Assembly: GCA_963709665.1 (NCBI GenBank)
Contig: CAVPWU010000011.1
Location: 270,911 to 334,910 of the forward strand
Reading direction: 5' to 3'
Origin: DASZIT01 sp963709665
Lineage (GTDB): Bacteria; Actinomycetota; Acidimicrobiia; Acidimicrobiales; RAAP-2
DNA length: 64,000 nt
Shown: positions 1-8,009 of the stretch, in pieces
How positions within the stretch are numbered: position 1 is the first letter of the stretch
Layout: each line of letters opens with the position of its first letter
Notes under the pieces: model-generated
Told to the model about the DNA's origin: nothing
The model's input: only the letters and a program-made list of their open reading frames with translations
Database searches by the model: none
Made by a program: the position numbers and the translations under genes

Positions 1-627
1 GATGATGGACAGTCCGGACCCGATCGGATCGGGACGGGAGGCCGACGGGTTGCGGGAGTTCGGCACCAGCCAGATCGCCGCCGCCACCCCCACCACCACG
101 ATCGGCACGTTGACCAGGAACACCGACCCCCACCAGAAGTGGGCCAGCAGGAACCCCCCGAGGATCGGGCCGATGGCCACGCCGATCCCGGTGGATCCGG
201 ACCAGATGCCGATGGCCTTGGCCCGATCGGCCTCCCCGGTGAACACGTTGGTGAGGATGGACAGCGTCGACGGCATGAGGGCGGCCGCCCCCACGCCCAT
301 GACGGCCCGGGCCAGCGTCAACCGGTCCGGGCTCCCGGACAGGGCGGCTGCCGCCGACCCGCCGCCGAACACCAGGAGCCCGCCCAGAAAGACCCACTTG
401 CGCCCGAGCCGGTCCCCCAGGGCCCCCATCGACAGCAGGAGACCGGCGAACACCACGGCGTAGGCGTCGACCACCCACTGGAGCTGGCTGGAGCTGGCGT
501 CGAGCGTCCTCACGATGGTGGGCAGTGCCACGTTCAACACCGTGCTGTCCATGCTGATCAGGAGGAGCGTCACGCACAGGACGGCGAGCGTCCCCCACCG
601 GTGACGGGCCGGCGGATCCGGGCTCAC
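1..627 (-). CDS. MFS drug:H+ antiporter, DHA2 (EmrB/QacA) type, C-terminus outside window
   Basis: N-terminal ~209 residues of a 14-TM-type major facilitator exporter; the gene runs off the left edge of the window. Visible in order: a first membrane helix with the motif LNVALPTI, the loop 2-3 motif A GALGDRLGRK, a motif-B-like segment RAVMGVGAAALMPSTLSILT, a motif-C-like helix GIGVAIGPILGGFLL, and the FWWGSVFLVNVPI signature typical of the DHA2 family. The start is taken as GTG at 627, the first start that leaves a short hydrophilic N-terminus before helix 1; no clear ribosome site precedes it. It lies 34 bp downstream of the alcohol dehydrogenase gene on the same strand, so co-transcription with it is possible. 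The substrate cannot be told from sequence. Confidence 0.85.
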   Translation of the reverse strand, partial: MSPDPPARHRWGTLAVLCVTLLLISMDSTVLNVALPTIVRTLDASSSQLQWVVDAYAVVFAGLLLSMGALGDRLGRKWVFLGGLLVFGGGSAAAALSGSPDRLTLARAVMGVGAAALMPSTLSILTNVFTGEADRAKAIGIWSGSTGIGVAIGPILGGFLLAHFWWGSVFLVNVPIVVVGVAAAIWLVPNSRNPSASRPDPIGSGLSII

Positions 628-661
628 CGGGCGAGGCGAGCGGGATCCGTCAGGTGGTGGG

Positions 662-1675
662 TCAACGGAAATCGAACACGAGGCGGGCGTCCACGCCGCC
701 CTTCTCGATCTGCTCGAAGGACTCATTGACCTCACCGAGGGTCCGGGACTCCCGGACCACCCGGGTCCGCCCCTGGGCGTGCAGCTCGAAGGTCTCGGCC
801 AGGTCCACCCTCGTCCCGACGATGGATCCCGTGACGGTGATCCCCTGCAGCACGGTCTCGAAGATCGGGAGGTGCACGATGTTGTCGGCGGGGAGCCCGA
901 CGAGCACCAGCGTGCCCCCCCGCCTCAGGCTCCGGTAGGCCTGTTCGACGGCCATGGGCGAGACGGCCAGGACCACGGCCTGGTCGGCGCCGCCCAGGGC
1001 CTGGATGGCTTCGGCCGGGTCCTCGGCGGCGGCGTTCACCACGTACTCGGCCCCGAGCTCCCGGGCCAGATCCAGCTTGGAATCGATGAGGTCGACGGCG
1101 GCCACGGAGGCGCCGGCGATCCGGGCGTACTGGACGGCGAGATGGCCGAGGCCACCGATCCCGAACACCGCCACCAGGTCGGAGGAGCGGGCGCCGGACA
1201 CCTTGACCGCCTTGTAGGTGGTGACGCCCGCACAGGTCAGGGGGGCGGCGTCGAGTGGATCGACCCCGGCCGGGACGTGCCCGACGAACGCCGCATCGGC
1301 CAGGGCGAACTCGGCGTAGGCACCGTTCACCGAGTACCCGGAGTTGAGCTGGTTGGGACAGAGGGTCTCCCGGCCGGAGGCGCAGTACTCGCAGGCCCCG
1401 CAGGCGGAGGCGAGCCACGGGATCGCCACCCGGTCGCCGGCCGACACCCGCTGGACCCCGGGCCCGACGTCCTCGACAATTCCGACTCCCTCGTGGCCGG
1501 GGATGAAGGGCGGGGACGGCTTCACCGGCCAGTCCCCGTGGGCGGCGTGGATGTCGGTGTGACAGATGCCGCAGGTCTCCATCCTCACCACGACCTGGCC
1601 GTGGCCGGGAGTCGGCCGGGGGACCTCCTCGATCGTCAACGGTCGGTCGAATGCGTGCACCACGGCTGCCTTCAT
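662..1675 (-). CDS. Zinc-dependent alcohol dehydrogenase (AdhP-like MDR family)
   Basis: About 337 residues, normal length for a tetrameric bacterial zinc alcohol dehydrogenase, which interconverts alcohols and aldehydes with NAD(H). Catalytic zinc ligands are in CGICHTD and in GHEG; the structural-zinc loop is CGACEYCASGRETLC with four cysteines; the Rossmann motif is GIGGLGHLAVQYA. The start is ATG at 1675 because AGGAGGA lies six bases before it (1680-1686); an in-frame ATG seven codons upstream has no such site. A DosR-like box is centred about 100 bp upstream, so hypoxic induction is inferred, which would suit an enzyme re-oxidising NADH when respiration is limited. A second, diverged paralogue lies at 13192. 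Confidence 0.9.
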   Translation of the reverse strand: MKAAVVHAFDRPLTIEEVPRPTPGHGQVVVRMETCGICHTDIHAAHGDWPVKPSPPFIPGHEGVGIVEDVGPGVQRVSAGDRVAIPWLASACGACEYCASGRETLCPNQLNSGYSVNGAYAEFALADAAFVGHVPAGVDPLDAAPLTCAGVTTYKAVKVSGARSSDLVAVFGIGGLGHLAVQYARIAGASVAAVDLIDSKLDLARELGAEYVVNAAAEDPAEAIQALGGADQAVVLAVSPMAVEQAYRSLRRGGTLVLVGLPADNIVHLPIFETVLQGITVTGSIVGTRVDLAETFELHAQGRTRVVRESRTLGEVNESFEQIEKGGVDARLVFDFR

Positions 1676-1770
1676 CACGTCCTCCTCGGTGATCATCGCC
1701 TGCCGACGGGGGCGGCTGGTCGGGGAACCGCCCGTTGCAGCCAGCGTAAAGAGCCGGTGGTCGATCCCCT

Positions 1771-1785
1771 AGGGCCAAAGGTCCC
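1771..1785 (-). promoter_or_regulatory. DosR-like box upstream of the first adh gene
   Basis: On the minus strand the site reads GGGACCTTTGGCCCT, one mismatch (position 6) from the mycobacterial DosR consensus GGGACTTTNGNCCCT. It lies 96 bp upstream of the adh start at 1675, in the 203-bp gap between adh and the CYTH-CHAD gene, and is oriented with adh transcription. The role is inferred from the match and from the adjacent DosR-type regulator gene. Confidence 0.7.
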
Positions 1786-1878
1786 GTAGGCGCACCGGGC
1801 AGCCGACCCGTCCCGAAGGGGCGGCCGGCCGCCCGGCCCCGTGCGTGGGGGTGGCCACGGCCGGCCCGCCCCACCAGC

Positions 1879-3417
1879 TCAGCGGCGGGCCGTCTCCCAG
1901 GCGTGGTCCACCTGGCGCCACATGGCGTTCCACCGGCGCCGCACCCGCCGTCGGAGGCGGCACTGCTCGGCTGCCATCCTGCCGGCCGAGTAGCCGGCGG
2001 CGGCGGAGCCCTCCTCGGCCTCGTGCCGGAGCCAGGCCTCCGCGGTGACCGTGTCGTGGTAGTCACCCAGGACGACCTGGATGGCCTCCACCTGCCCGGC
2101 CGTCCTCCGGGCGGGCGCACCCAGCACCGGCGTGGCCATCTCCGCCGCGTACCGGAGCTCCTTGGCCCGGATCCGGAGACCGTGCATCTGGAGATCGCTC
2201 GGACGGCGACCGGCCCGCCGGACGCTCCGCTGGAGGGCCCGCTGGCGCTTGCGGATCCCACGCTCCAGGAGCGGGGCGGCCGGCCCGGCGGCCGGGCCGG
2301 ACGGCTCGGCCGCACCCTCGGGACCGGTCGGTCCCCGCTCGGCCGCCCGTTCCAGGGCCTCCAGGAGACCGAGATAGCGGGCGTCGGTCAGCACCGACCC
2401 CAACGAACGGCACGCCTCTCGTCGTTCACGGGCCAGGCGCCGGCGCAGCTCGTCCCGCCCTCCGGCGTCGAAGGCCGACCCGTCGGCCTCCGCCTCGAAG
2501 ACCTTCCCCAGCACGTCGTCGTCCCGGACGCGCCCGAGCACCGAGCCCAACCACTTGAGCTCGGCCCGGAGGGGACGGACCCACTCCTCCTCCAACCCCG
2601 GCGACAGCACCTTGAGATCGGAGCGGAGACGCCGGGTGGCCACCCGCGCCCGGTGCACAGCCTCCATCGGTGGATCCTCCCCGTCCAGCCGTATCAGGAG
2701 ATCCGCACCGGTCAGACGGTCCAGCGCCTGTCCACACGCCCGCTGCACCACCTGACCGATGGTGGCGGTGCCGGCCAGCTCCACGGTCGTTCGCCAGGGG
2801 GGCGTCGACAGCGCCACCGCCTTGGCCAGCTTCTGGCCGCCGCTGCTCCGTCCCCCCGCCCGCTCGAGCAGCTCGTGCATCTGTCCGACCGCCGCGGTGT
2901 ACTCCGCACCCACCTCGAACTCGATCTGGCGGAACCTGGCCCCGTCCCGGTCCCCTCCGGTGACGGTCACCGAGTCGTCGTCGAGCTCTCCCAGGCGGCG
3001 GCCGGCCGGGTCCCGGAGGACGGAGCGGGACCGTACGGCGTGCAGTTCGACGAGTCGACCCACCGGAGACGACCGGGTGATGCCGAGCACCACCCGGGTG
3101 ACCTCGGCCGGGACATGGGCCCGGGTCCCGTCCCAGGTGAGCTCGGTACGGTCGAGCGTCGGTCCGTCCCCCGGGACCGGCAGCTTCAGCGTCCACCGGC
3201 CGCCTCCCTCCTCCTCACCGGACCGGTGGCGGAGGGTCAGCCCTGCCGCCCACAGGCGGTGGTCGGCGGTGTCGAAGTACGAGGTGACCAGCCGTTGTTC
3301 GGGCAGGCGCTCCCACCGACCCAGCTGCCCGGGCAGCGGGGGCGGCACGAACCCGAGGTCGACATCGAACTTCAACTCCTGCTCGAGCGACTCCCGGGGG
3401 GCACGGCGAGTGGCCAC
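1879..3417 (-). CDS. CYTH-CHAD domain protein (polyphosphate-related)
   Basis: About 512 residues. Residues ~10-200 form a CYTH (triphosphate tunnel) domain opening with the ExExK signature EQELK; residues ~220-510 form a helical CHAD domain with the conserved basic helices VHRARVATRRLRSDLK and MHGLRIRAKELRYAAE. Known CYTH enzymes hydrolyse triphosphates, and CHAD domains bind inorganic polyphosphate. The exact activity here is not known. GTG start at 3417, six bases after the stop of the preceding small gene, so the two are presumably one operon. The only promoter gap upstream of that pair holds two DosR-like boxes, which suggests polyphosphate handling is tied to the hypoxia response. Alanine/proline-rich linkers occur near residues 380-395. 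Confidence 0.88.
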   Translation of the reverse strand: MATRRAPRESLEQELKFDVDLGFVPPPLPGQLGRWERLPEQRLVTSYFDTADHRLWAAGLTLRHRSGEEEGGGRWTLKLPVPGDGPTLDRTELTWDGTRAHVPAEVTRVVLGITRSSPVGRLVELHAVRSRSVLRDPAGRRLGELDDDSVTVTGGDRDGARFRQIEFEVGAEYTAAVGQMHELLERAGGRSSGGQKLAKAVALSTPPWRTTVELAGTATIGQVVQRACGQALDRLTGADLLIRLDGEDPPMEAVHRARVATRRLRSDLKVLSPGLEEEWVRPLRAELKWLGSVLGRVRDDDVLGKVFEAEADGSAFDAGGRDELRRRLARERREACRSLGSVLTDARYLGLLEALERAAERGPTGPEGAAEPSGPAAGPAAPLLERGIRKRQRALQRSVRRAGRRPSDLQMHGLRIRAKELRYAAEMATPVLGAPARRTAGQVEAIQVVLGDYHDTVTAEAWLRHEAEEGSAAAGYSAGRMAAEQCRLRRRVRRRWNAMWRQVDHAWETARR

Positions 3418-3423
3418 CGCTGC

Positions 3424-3606
3424 TCAGACGGTGGAGGCGGTGACGAGCCGGGAACGGATCGCCTCGAGGCGCTCCCGGCGAGCCTTCAGGTCCCTCCGGA
3501 ATCCCGGGTTGTCGGTATCGGCGATCTCCACGCTCAGGTCGCCGATCACCTCGTCGAGGGTGGTCAGCAACTCGTCACCCAGTGCCACCGGCAGTTCCAG
3601 CATCAT
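3424..3606 (-). CDS. Small helical protein of unknown function (60 aa)
   Basis: Encodes a 60-residue, charged, probably all-helical protein beginning MMLELPVALGDELL and containing an Arg/Lys-rich second half (RRDLKARRERLEAIRSR). No known family is recognised. ATG at 3606 is chosen because GGGAGGT stands seven bases upstream; a longer reading to 3672 would run into the DosR-like box. It is the first gene of a two-gene unit with the CYTH-CHAD gene (six bases apart). Small dormancy-regulon proteins are common in mycobacteria, but no homology is claimed. Confidence 0.65.
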   Translation of the reverse strand: MMLELPVALGDELLTTLDEVIGDLSVEIADTDNPGFRRDLKARRERLEAIRSRLVTASTV

Positions 3607-3682
3607 GGACGTACCTCCCTGGTCATCCCGCCCGTCAGTTTCCATCGCCTTTCGATCCTGGCAGGAGCCCACCGGTCCGAAC

Positions 3683-3697
3683 AGGGCCGAAGGACCC
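3683..3697 (-). promoter_or_regulatory. DosR-like box upstream of the small protein/CYTH-CHAD operon
   Basis: Minus-strand reading GGGTCCTTCGGCCCT differs from GGGACTTTNGNCCCT at two positions (4 and 6). It is 76 bp upstream of the small-gene start at 3606, in the divergent gap shared with the acyltransferase gene at 3770. Confidence 0.6.
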
Positions 3698-3719
3698 GGG
3701 ACGGGTCCGGGCTCCCGAT

Positions 3720-3735
3720 GGTGACCAAGGACCCT
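3720..3735 (+). promoter_or_regulatory. Second, weaker DosR-like box in the divergent gap
   Basis: Plus-strand GTGACCAAGGACCCT (3721-3735) keeps the GAC and G-CCCT halves of the DosR consensus with mismatches at positions 2 and 6-8; read on the minus strand in a register shifted by one it also has four mismatches. It lies 34 bp before the acyltransferase start and 38 bp from the neighbouring box, so it could serve either gene. Confidence 0.4.
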
Positions 3736-3769
3736 GGGCGGGACGGAAGGACGGCGCGATAACGGGAGG

Positions 3770-4609
3770 GTGGAGCCAGGCGGTACCCGTACGGAGCGAG
3801 ATCCCCGCTACATCGAGCGGCACCTGGCGGCGATCCGCGCCTACACCTCCTTCTTCTCCCCCGAGGTCCGGGGTACGGAGCACATTCCGGCCGAGGGCCC
3901 GGCCCTGCTGGTGGGGAACCACAACGGCCTCTTCTACATGCCCGACGCCTGGGCCACCGCCCTGGCCATCTACGACCGCCGAGGACCCGACCACCCGGCC
4001 TACACCCTCACCTACGACCTCCTGTTGACCATGCCGGTGGTCGGGTCCTTCCTCCGACGTATCGGCGCCATCCGGGCCGGATCCGACGAGGCCGAGCAGG
4101 CCCTGGCCTCGGGGGGGCTGGTCCTCGACTACCCGGGCGGCGACTGGGAGGCGAGCCGGCCCTGGGTCGACCGCAACACCATCGATTTCGGGGCACGCAC
4201 CGGATTCGTCCGCCTCGCCCTCCGCACCGGCGTGCCGGTCATCCCCGTGGTGTCGCAGGGCGCCCACGACTCGGTGGTCATCGTCTCCCGCGGGAACCGG
4301 ATCGCCAAGCTCGTGGGGCTCGGCGGCCTCCGCATCAACGTCTTCCCCATCCTGTGGGGGCCCTTCGGGCTCACCACCGCCCTGGTGCCGCCGCCCCCGC
4401 TCCCGTCGTCGGTCACCGTGGAGGTGCTGCCGCCGATGGACTGGAGCGGGCTGGGACCCGGGGCGGCGGACGATCCCGAGACCGTGGACCGTTGTGCGAC
4501 CGAGATCCGAGAGGTCATGCAGACCGCACTCGACCGGCTGCACCAGGAGCGTCCGCACCCGGTCCGACGGGGCCTGGTCAACCAGGTGGCCCGGCTCCGG
4601 GTCTTCTGA
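3770..4609 (+). CDS. Lysophospholipid/glycerol acyltransferase-like protein
   Basis: 279 residues. It resembles the PlsC-type acyltransferase superfamily found in actinobacterial lipid metabolism: an N-terminal basic/aromatic segment, a catalytic-type block GNHNGLFYMPD (His-containing motif I), and a glycine-proline block DYPGGDWEASRPW corresponding to the later acyl-acceptor region. No signal peptide; a hydrophobic patch near TGVPVIPVVSQGAH is typical of membrane-surface acyltransferases. It would transfer a fatty acyl group to a glycerol or lysolipid acceptor; the acceptor is unknown. The GTG at 3770 directly abuts GGGAGG, closer than ideal, so the start is uncertain. It is transcribed divergently from the small protein/CYTH-CHAD operon with DosR-like boxes between, hinting at induced lipid (perhaps triacylglycerol) synthesis. 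Confidence 0.75.
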   Translation: MEPGGTRTERDPRYIERHLAAIRAYTSFFSPEVRGTEHIPAEGPALLVGNHNGLFYMPDAWATALAIYDRRGPDHPAYTLTYDLLLTMPVVGSFLRRIGAIRAGSDEAEQALASGGLVLDYPGGDWEASRPWVDRNTIDFGARTGFVRLALRTGVPVIPVVSQGAHDSVVIVSRGNRIAKLVGLGGLRINVFPILWGPFGLTTALVPPPPLPSSVTVEVLPPMDWSGLGPGAADDPETVDRCATEIREVMQTALDRLHQERPHPVRRGLVNQVARLRVF

Positions 4610-4613
4610 GCGG

Positions 4614-4667
4614 TCGGGAAGGTCGGGACGGCCGGGGCGGTCGGGACGGTCGGGACGGTCGGCGGGG
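4614..4667. repeat. Degenerate 9-bp tandem repeat between convergent genes
   Basis: About six copies of a unit close to GTCGGGACG fill most of the 85-bp gap between the acyltransferase and the ABC permease, which converge here. No coding potential is assigned. It may simply be replication slippage. Confidence 0.6.
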
Positions 4668-4694
4668 CACCCGGCGCCGCCGGTCCGTGCGGGA

Positions 4695-6392
4695 TCAGGC
4701 CCCTTGGACGTCCCGGCGTCGGAAGGCCGCCACGCCCAGGAGGGCGGCCACCGAGCCGGCCAGCACCATGACGGCGTTGGCGGTCCAGTGGGGAGCGACG
4801 GCGGGAGCCGAGGCCATCTGGTGGAGGACCGACGTGTCCAGCACCCAGTGGTCGGTGGTGCCGATGCCGCCGATGAGCACGACCAGCAGGGACCACCCCA
4901 GGTAGCCGTAGACGACCGCCGAGGTGGCCCTCGGCACCAGGCCGAACGCCAACGTCCCGATGCCCAGGACGACCACGGCCGGCGGGACCACGTTGATGCC
5001 GGCGGCGAGCAGGGTCCCGAGGCCCACCCCCGAGTGCTGGCTGGCAGCCCCGATCCAGGCGAAGAGTCCGGCGACCGCACCGCTCACCACCAGGATGACG
5101 ACCGCCAGGAGCAGCCGGCCCCCCATCCACTGCCACCGGGAGACCGGTCGGACGAGCAGGAGATCGACGCGTCCGCTCGACTCCTCGGCCCGGGCGGCGA
5201 CGAGCTGGCCGGCCCCGACGAAACCGACCAGGGCGGCCAGGACCACGAAGCAGACGCCGAGGACCGCCTGGGCGCCGGAGCCGGCAGCACCCAGCCGGCT
5301 GAACACGGTATGGACCGACGACCCGGCGATGGTCGACCCGGCCGACTTGGCGATGAGCCCGTAGAGGAGCCCGGCGGTGGCGAGGGCGACCCACCAGCCG
5401 ATCACCGTGGCCCGGGTCAGCCGGAGGGCCAGACCGGTCGGGCCGACGAGCAGTCGGGAGGGGTGGCGCGGGCGTACCCTGTCGCCCAACATGCCGGTCC
5501 CCACATCCCGGCGACCGGCCAGGTCGCAGGCGACCAGCGCCAGGACGCCGGTGAGCCCGGCGATGGGCAGCAGCACGGCGGGGTGGGGGTCGGTGAGCGG
5601 CCGGAGCTCCTCGACCCAGCCCAGGGGTGAGGCCCAGATCAGCCCGTGGAGCCCGACGCCGGCATCGGCGATCATCCGGAGCGCGTAGCTGACCCCCAGG
5701 ACCACCGCCGCCAGGGCGGCGGCCTGCCGACGGGTGCCGGCCAGCTGACTGGTCACGGATCCGATGGCCAGGAACATGACGGCGGTCGCCACCAGGGTCA
5801 CTGCGAAGAAGGCGGCGGGCCGCACGGCGATGGAGACCGCCGCCTCCCGGCCGATGAGCATGGTGATGCCGGCGGTGAGCGCCCACAGGATGACGGCGCC
5901 GGCGCCCAGTCCCACCAGCGCCTGCCCGGTGGCTCCCCGCCGGGTGGTCTGCCCGGTGAGCAACAGCTCCCACCGCCCCTCGTCCTCCTCCCCCCGGAGG
6001 AGCCGGGTGCTGGTCAACAGGCCCCAGACCGCACCGAGCACCATGAGGGTCATCCCGGACTTGAACACGGTGAACCCGGCGACGGTCTGGAGCTGCGGTC
6101 CGGGTCCGAACAGGGCGGCGGTGGCGTGGTTGGATCCGTAGGTGGCGGCCAGGGCGTGCCGTTGGGCCGGCGTCTTGTAGAGCTTGGTGTAGCTGAGGGC
6201 GGACGACGCCACCGAGATTCCGAAGATGCATCCCCAGACGACCCCGGAGCGTCCAGCCCGGCGGGCGGTCAGGGAGGTGATCGCCGACCGGGAGGACCGG
6301 GAGGACCGGGAGGACCCGGTCGACGGGGTCGACGGGGCCGACGGGGCCGTCGGGGTGGCCAGGGCGGCGGGAGCCACCCGGTCAGTGGCCAT
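4695..6392 (-). CDS. ABC-2 exporter permease, two-module (tetronasin-resistance type)
   Basis: About 565 residues with two homologous halves of roughly six membrane helices each, the layout of actinobacterial 'exporter of polyketide antibiotics' permeases. The N-terminus carries an Ala/Pro/Ser-rich segment with a Ser-Ser-Arg repeat (SSRSSRSSRS) encoded by a 9-bp DNA repeat near 6285-6320. ATG at 6392 is chosen since it overlaps the end of the ATPase gene by 11 bases (the ATPase ends HHGH-stop), typical of translational coupling. It is the last gene of a six-gene minus-strand chain that starts downstream of a DosR-like box at 9928, so the exporter is likely part of that regulon. Substrate unknown. 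Confidence 0.85.
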   Translation of the reverse strand: MATDRVAPAALATPTAPSAPSTPSTGSSRSSRSSRSAITSLTARRAGRSGVVWGCIFGISVASSALSYTKLYKTPAQRHALAATYGSNHATAALFGPGPQLQTVAGFTVFKSGMTLMVLGAVWGLLTSTRLLRGEEDEGRWELLLTGQTTRRGATGQALVGLGAGAVILWALTAGITMLIGREAAVSIAVRPAAFFAVTLVATAVMFLAIGSVTSQLAGTRRQAAALAAVVLGVSYALRMIADAGVGLHGLIWASPLGWVEELRPLTDPHPAVLLPIAGLTGVLALVACDLAGRRDVGTGMLGDRVRPRHPSRLLVGPTGLALRLTRATVIGWWVALATAGLLYGLIAKSAGSTIAGSSVHTVFSRLGAAGSGAQAVLGVCFVVLAALVGFVGAGQLVAARAEESSGRVDLLLVRPVSRWQWMGGRLLLAVVILVVSGAVAGLFAWIGAASQHSGVGLGTLLAAGINVVPPAVVVLGIGTLAFGLVPRATSAVVYGYLGWSLLVVLIGGIGTTDHWVLDTSVLHQMASAPAVAPHWTANAVMVLAGSVAALLGVAAFRRRDVQGA

Positions 6393-7299
6393 GGTGGGGA
6401 TCCGGGGGTGCCGCGCCCTGTTCGCCGTACTGCGCCAGGAACAGCTCCTCGAGGGACGGCTCCCGGCTGAGGACCTGGGTGACCCCGGTGTCCACCAGGG
6501 CCCGGAGCAGCGGTTCGATCGGGCCACGGACCTGGCAGCGCACCGCCTGGCCCACCCTCACCGCCGTGGTCACCCCCGGGACAGCCGACAGGTCGGGGAC
6601 CTCGCCCTCGAAGGTCGCCTCGACGGTGAGGGCACTCAGATGGCGCAGCTCGGCCATCGTCCCGATCTCGACCAGGGTCCCGGCCCGCAGAATGGCCACC
6701 CGGTCGCAGAGGGCCTCGACCTCGCTCATGATGTGCGACGACAGGAACACGGTCTGGCCCCGGTCACGGGCCTCGTGGATGCTCGATCGGAAGGCCTGCT
6801 CCATCAGAGGGTCGAGTCCGCTGGTCGGCTCGTCCAGCACCAGCAGGTCGGGGCGGGCCATCAGGGCGGCGATCAGGATCAGCTTCTGGCGGTTCCCCTT
6901 GGAGTACGCCCGGACCTTCTTGGCGGGATCGAACTCGAAGCGCCCGGTCAGGACGTCCCGGTAGGCCTCGTCGGTCGTACCCTGCACACGTCCGAGCAGC
7001 CTCAGGGTCTCGGCCCCGGTGAGCGAGGGCCACAGATTGGCCTCGCCGGCCACGTAGGCCAGCCGCCGGTGGGTCTCCCGGGGCCGGCGGCCGCAGTCGA
7101 GGCCGAAGATCTCCGCCCGGCCGGCGCTGGCCCGGGCCAGGCCCAGAAGCAGGCGGATGGTGGTGGTCTTCCCGGCCCCGTTGGGCCCGAGGTAGCCCAC
7201 CACCTCCCCGCGCGCCACCTCGAGGTCCAGGTGGTCCAGGGCGACGACGTCCCCGTAGGCCTTGGTGAGCCCCTCGGTACGGATGGCGACGTCGGTCAC
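6382..7299 (-). CDS. ABC transporter ATP-binding subunit (antibiotic-exporter type)
   Basis: About 305 residues. Walker A is GPNGAGKTTT; the signature region appears as the variant YSKGNRQKL, as is usual for this exporter subfamily; Walker B is LLVLDEPTSGLDP; the switch His is in FLSSHIMSE. The C-terminal ~80 residues are the regulatory extension of drug-exporter ATPases. The start is one of two adjacent GTG codons (7302, 7299); the second overlaps the GNAT stop as GTGA. It pairs with the permease gene immediately downstream to make a homodimeric-ATPase exporter. Confidence 0.9.
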   Translation of the reverse strand: MTDVAIRTEGLTKAYGDVVALDHLDLEVARGEVVGYLGPNGAGKTTTIRLLLGLARASAGRAEIFGLDCGRRPRETHRRLAYVAGEANLWPSLTGAETLRLLGRVQGTTDEAYRDVLTGRFEFDPAKKVRAYSKGNRQKLILIAALMARPDLLVLDEPTSGLDPLMEQAFRSSIHEARDRGQTVFLSSHIMSEVEALCDRVAILRAGTLVEIGTMAELRHLSALTVEATFEGEVPDLSAVPGVTTAVRVGQAVRCQVRGPIEPLLRALVDTGVTQVLSREPSLEELFLAQYGEQGAAPPDPHHGH

Positions 7300-8009
7300 C
7301 ACAGGCAGGGGGAGGCGGGTACCGGGGCGTGATGGGTCACCCGGTGACGGGAGGGGACGTCGCCCCGCCGGGGCGGGCACCCGCCGGGCTGGCCGGTCCC
7401 CGCCCGGCCGGCCGGTTCGGTCGGTTCAGCTCCTTCGGCGCTCCCGGAAGCGTCAGAGTGGATGGTCAACCTGACCTGCACCGTCCCTCCCTCGCGACTG
7501 GTGGTCACCGGGAACCCCGCCCGGGTGAAGACGTCGATCATGCCGCGGTTCTCGGCCAGCGTCTCGGCGACCAGGACGGTGATGCCGTGGCTGGCGGCCG
7601 CCGCCGCCAGCATGGCCAGGAGCCGGGATCCGATGCCGTGGTCCTGGAACTCGTCGGCCACCACGAACGCCACCTCGGCCTCCGCGGTTCCGGGGAACCG
7701 CTCATACCTTCCGACGGCGACGATGCGATCGCCGTCGATGGCGACGAGGGCCAGGCGGTCCACGTAGTCGACGTGGGTGAGACGGTGAACCTCCTGGTCC
7801 GAGAGCTTGGGGTGCAGGTAGAAGTATCGGAGGTAGACGGACCGGGGGGAGAGATGCTCATGGAACCGACGGAGGCGCTCCTCGTCGTCGGGGAGGATCG
7901 GTCGCACCTGCACGGTGGTGACGCCGGTGGAGAACTCGCAGGTCAGTGTGGGGGGATCACCGTCCCGACCCGGCCCGGGGCCGGCCAGCTCGGCCCTACC
8001 GGTCGCCAT
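7296..8009 (-). CDS. GNAT-family N-acetyltransferase
   Basis: 237 residues. The GNAT fold spans ~35-175: an N-terminal strand TVQVRPILPDDEERLRRF, the acetyl-CoA loop as the variant EFQDHGIGSRLLAML (Q/R-x-x-G-x-G/A pattern) and a later block ENRGMIDVFTRAGF. The last ~60 residues are low-complexity Gly/Pro/Arg. Related domains in actinobacteria acetylate lysines of metabolic enzymes and often neighbour universal stress proteins. The ATG at 8009 gives a 14-base overlap with the upstream HTH-PPOX gene, and the stop overlaps the ABC ATPase start, so it is tightly coupled in the six-gene chain. The target protein is unknown. Confidence 0.82.
   Translation of the reverse strand: MATGRAELAGPGPGRDGDPPTLTCEFSTGVTTVQVRPILPDDEERLRRFHEHLSPRSVYLRYFYLHPKLSDQEVHRLTHVDYVDRLALVAIDGDRIVAVGRYERFPGTAEAEVAFVVADEFQDHGIGSRLLAMLAAAAASHGITVLVAETLAENRGMIDVFTRAGFPVTTSREGGTVQVRLTIHSDASGSAEGAEPTEPAGRAGTGQPGGCPPRRGDVPSRHRVTHHAPVPASPCLW

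Noticed and set aside
2..463. Plus-strand frame at the left edge
   Set aside because: Antisense to a clear MFS transporter with conserved motifs on the minus strand.
3606..3672. Upstream extension of the 60-aa protein
   Set aside because: The ribosome site GGGAGGT fits ATG 3606; the extension is compositionally different and approaches the regulatory box.
4614..4667. Intergenic repeat as an iteron or attachment site
   Set aside because: Nine-bp unit is a degenerate GC repeat between convergent genes with no integrase or tRNA nearby.
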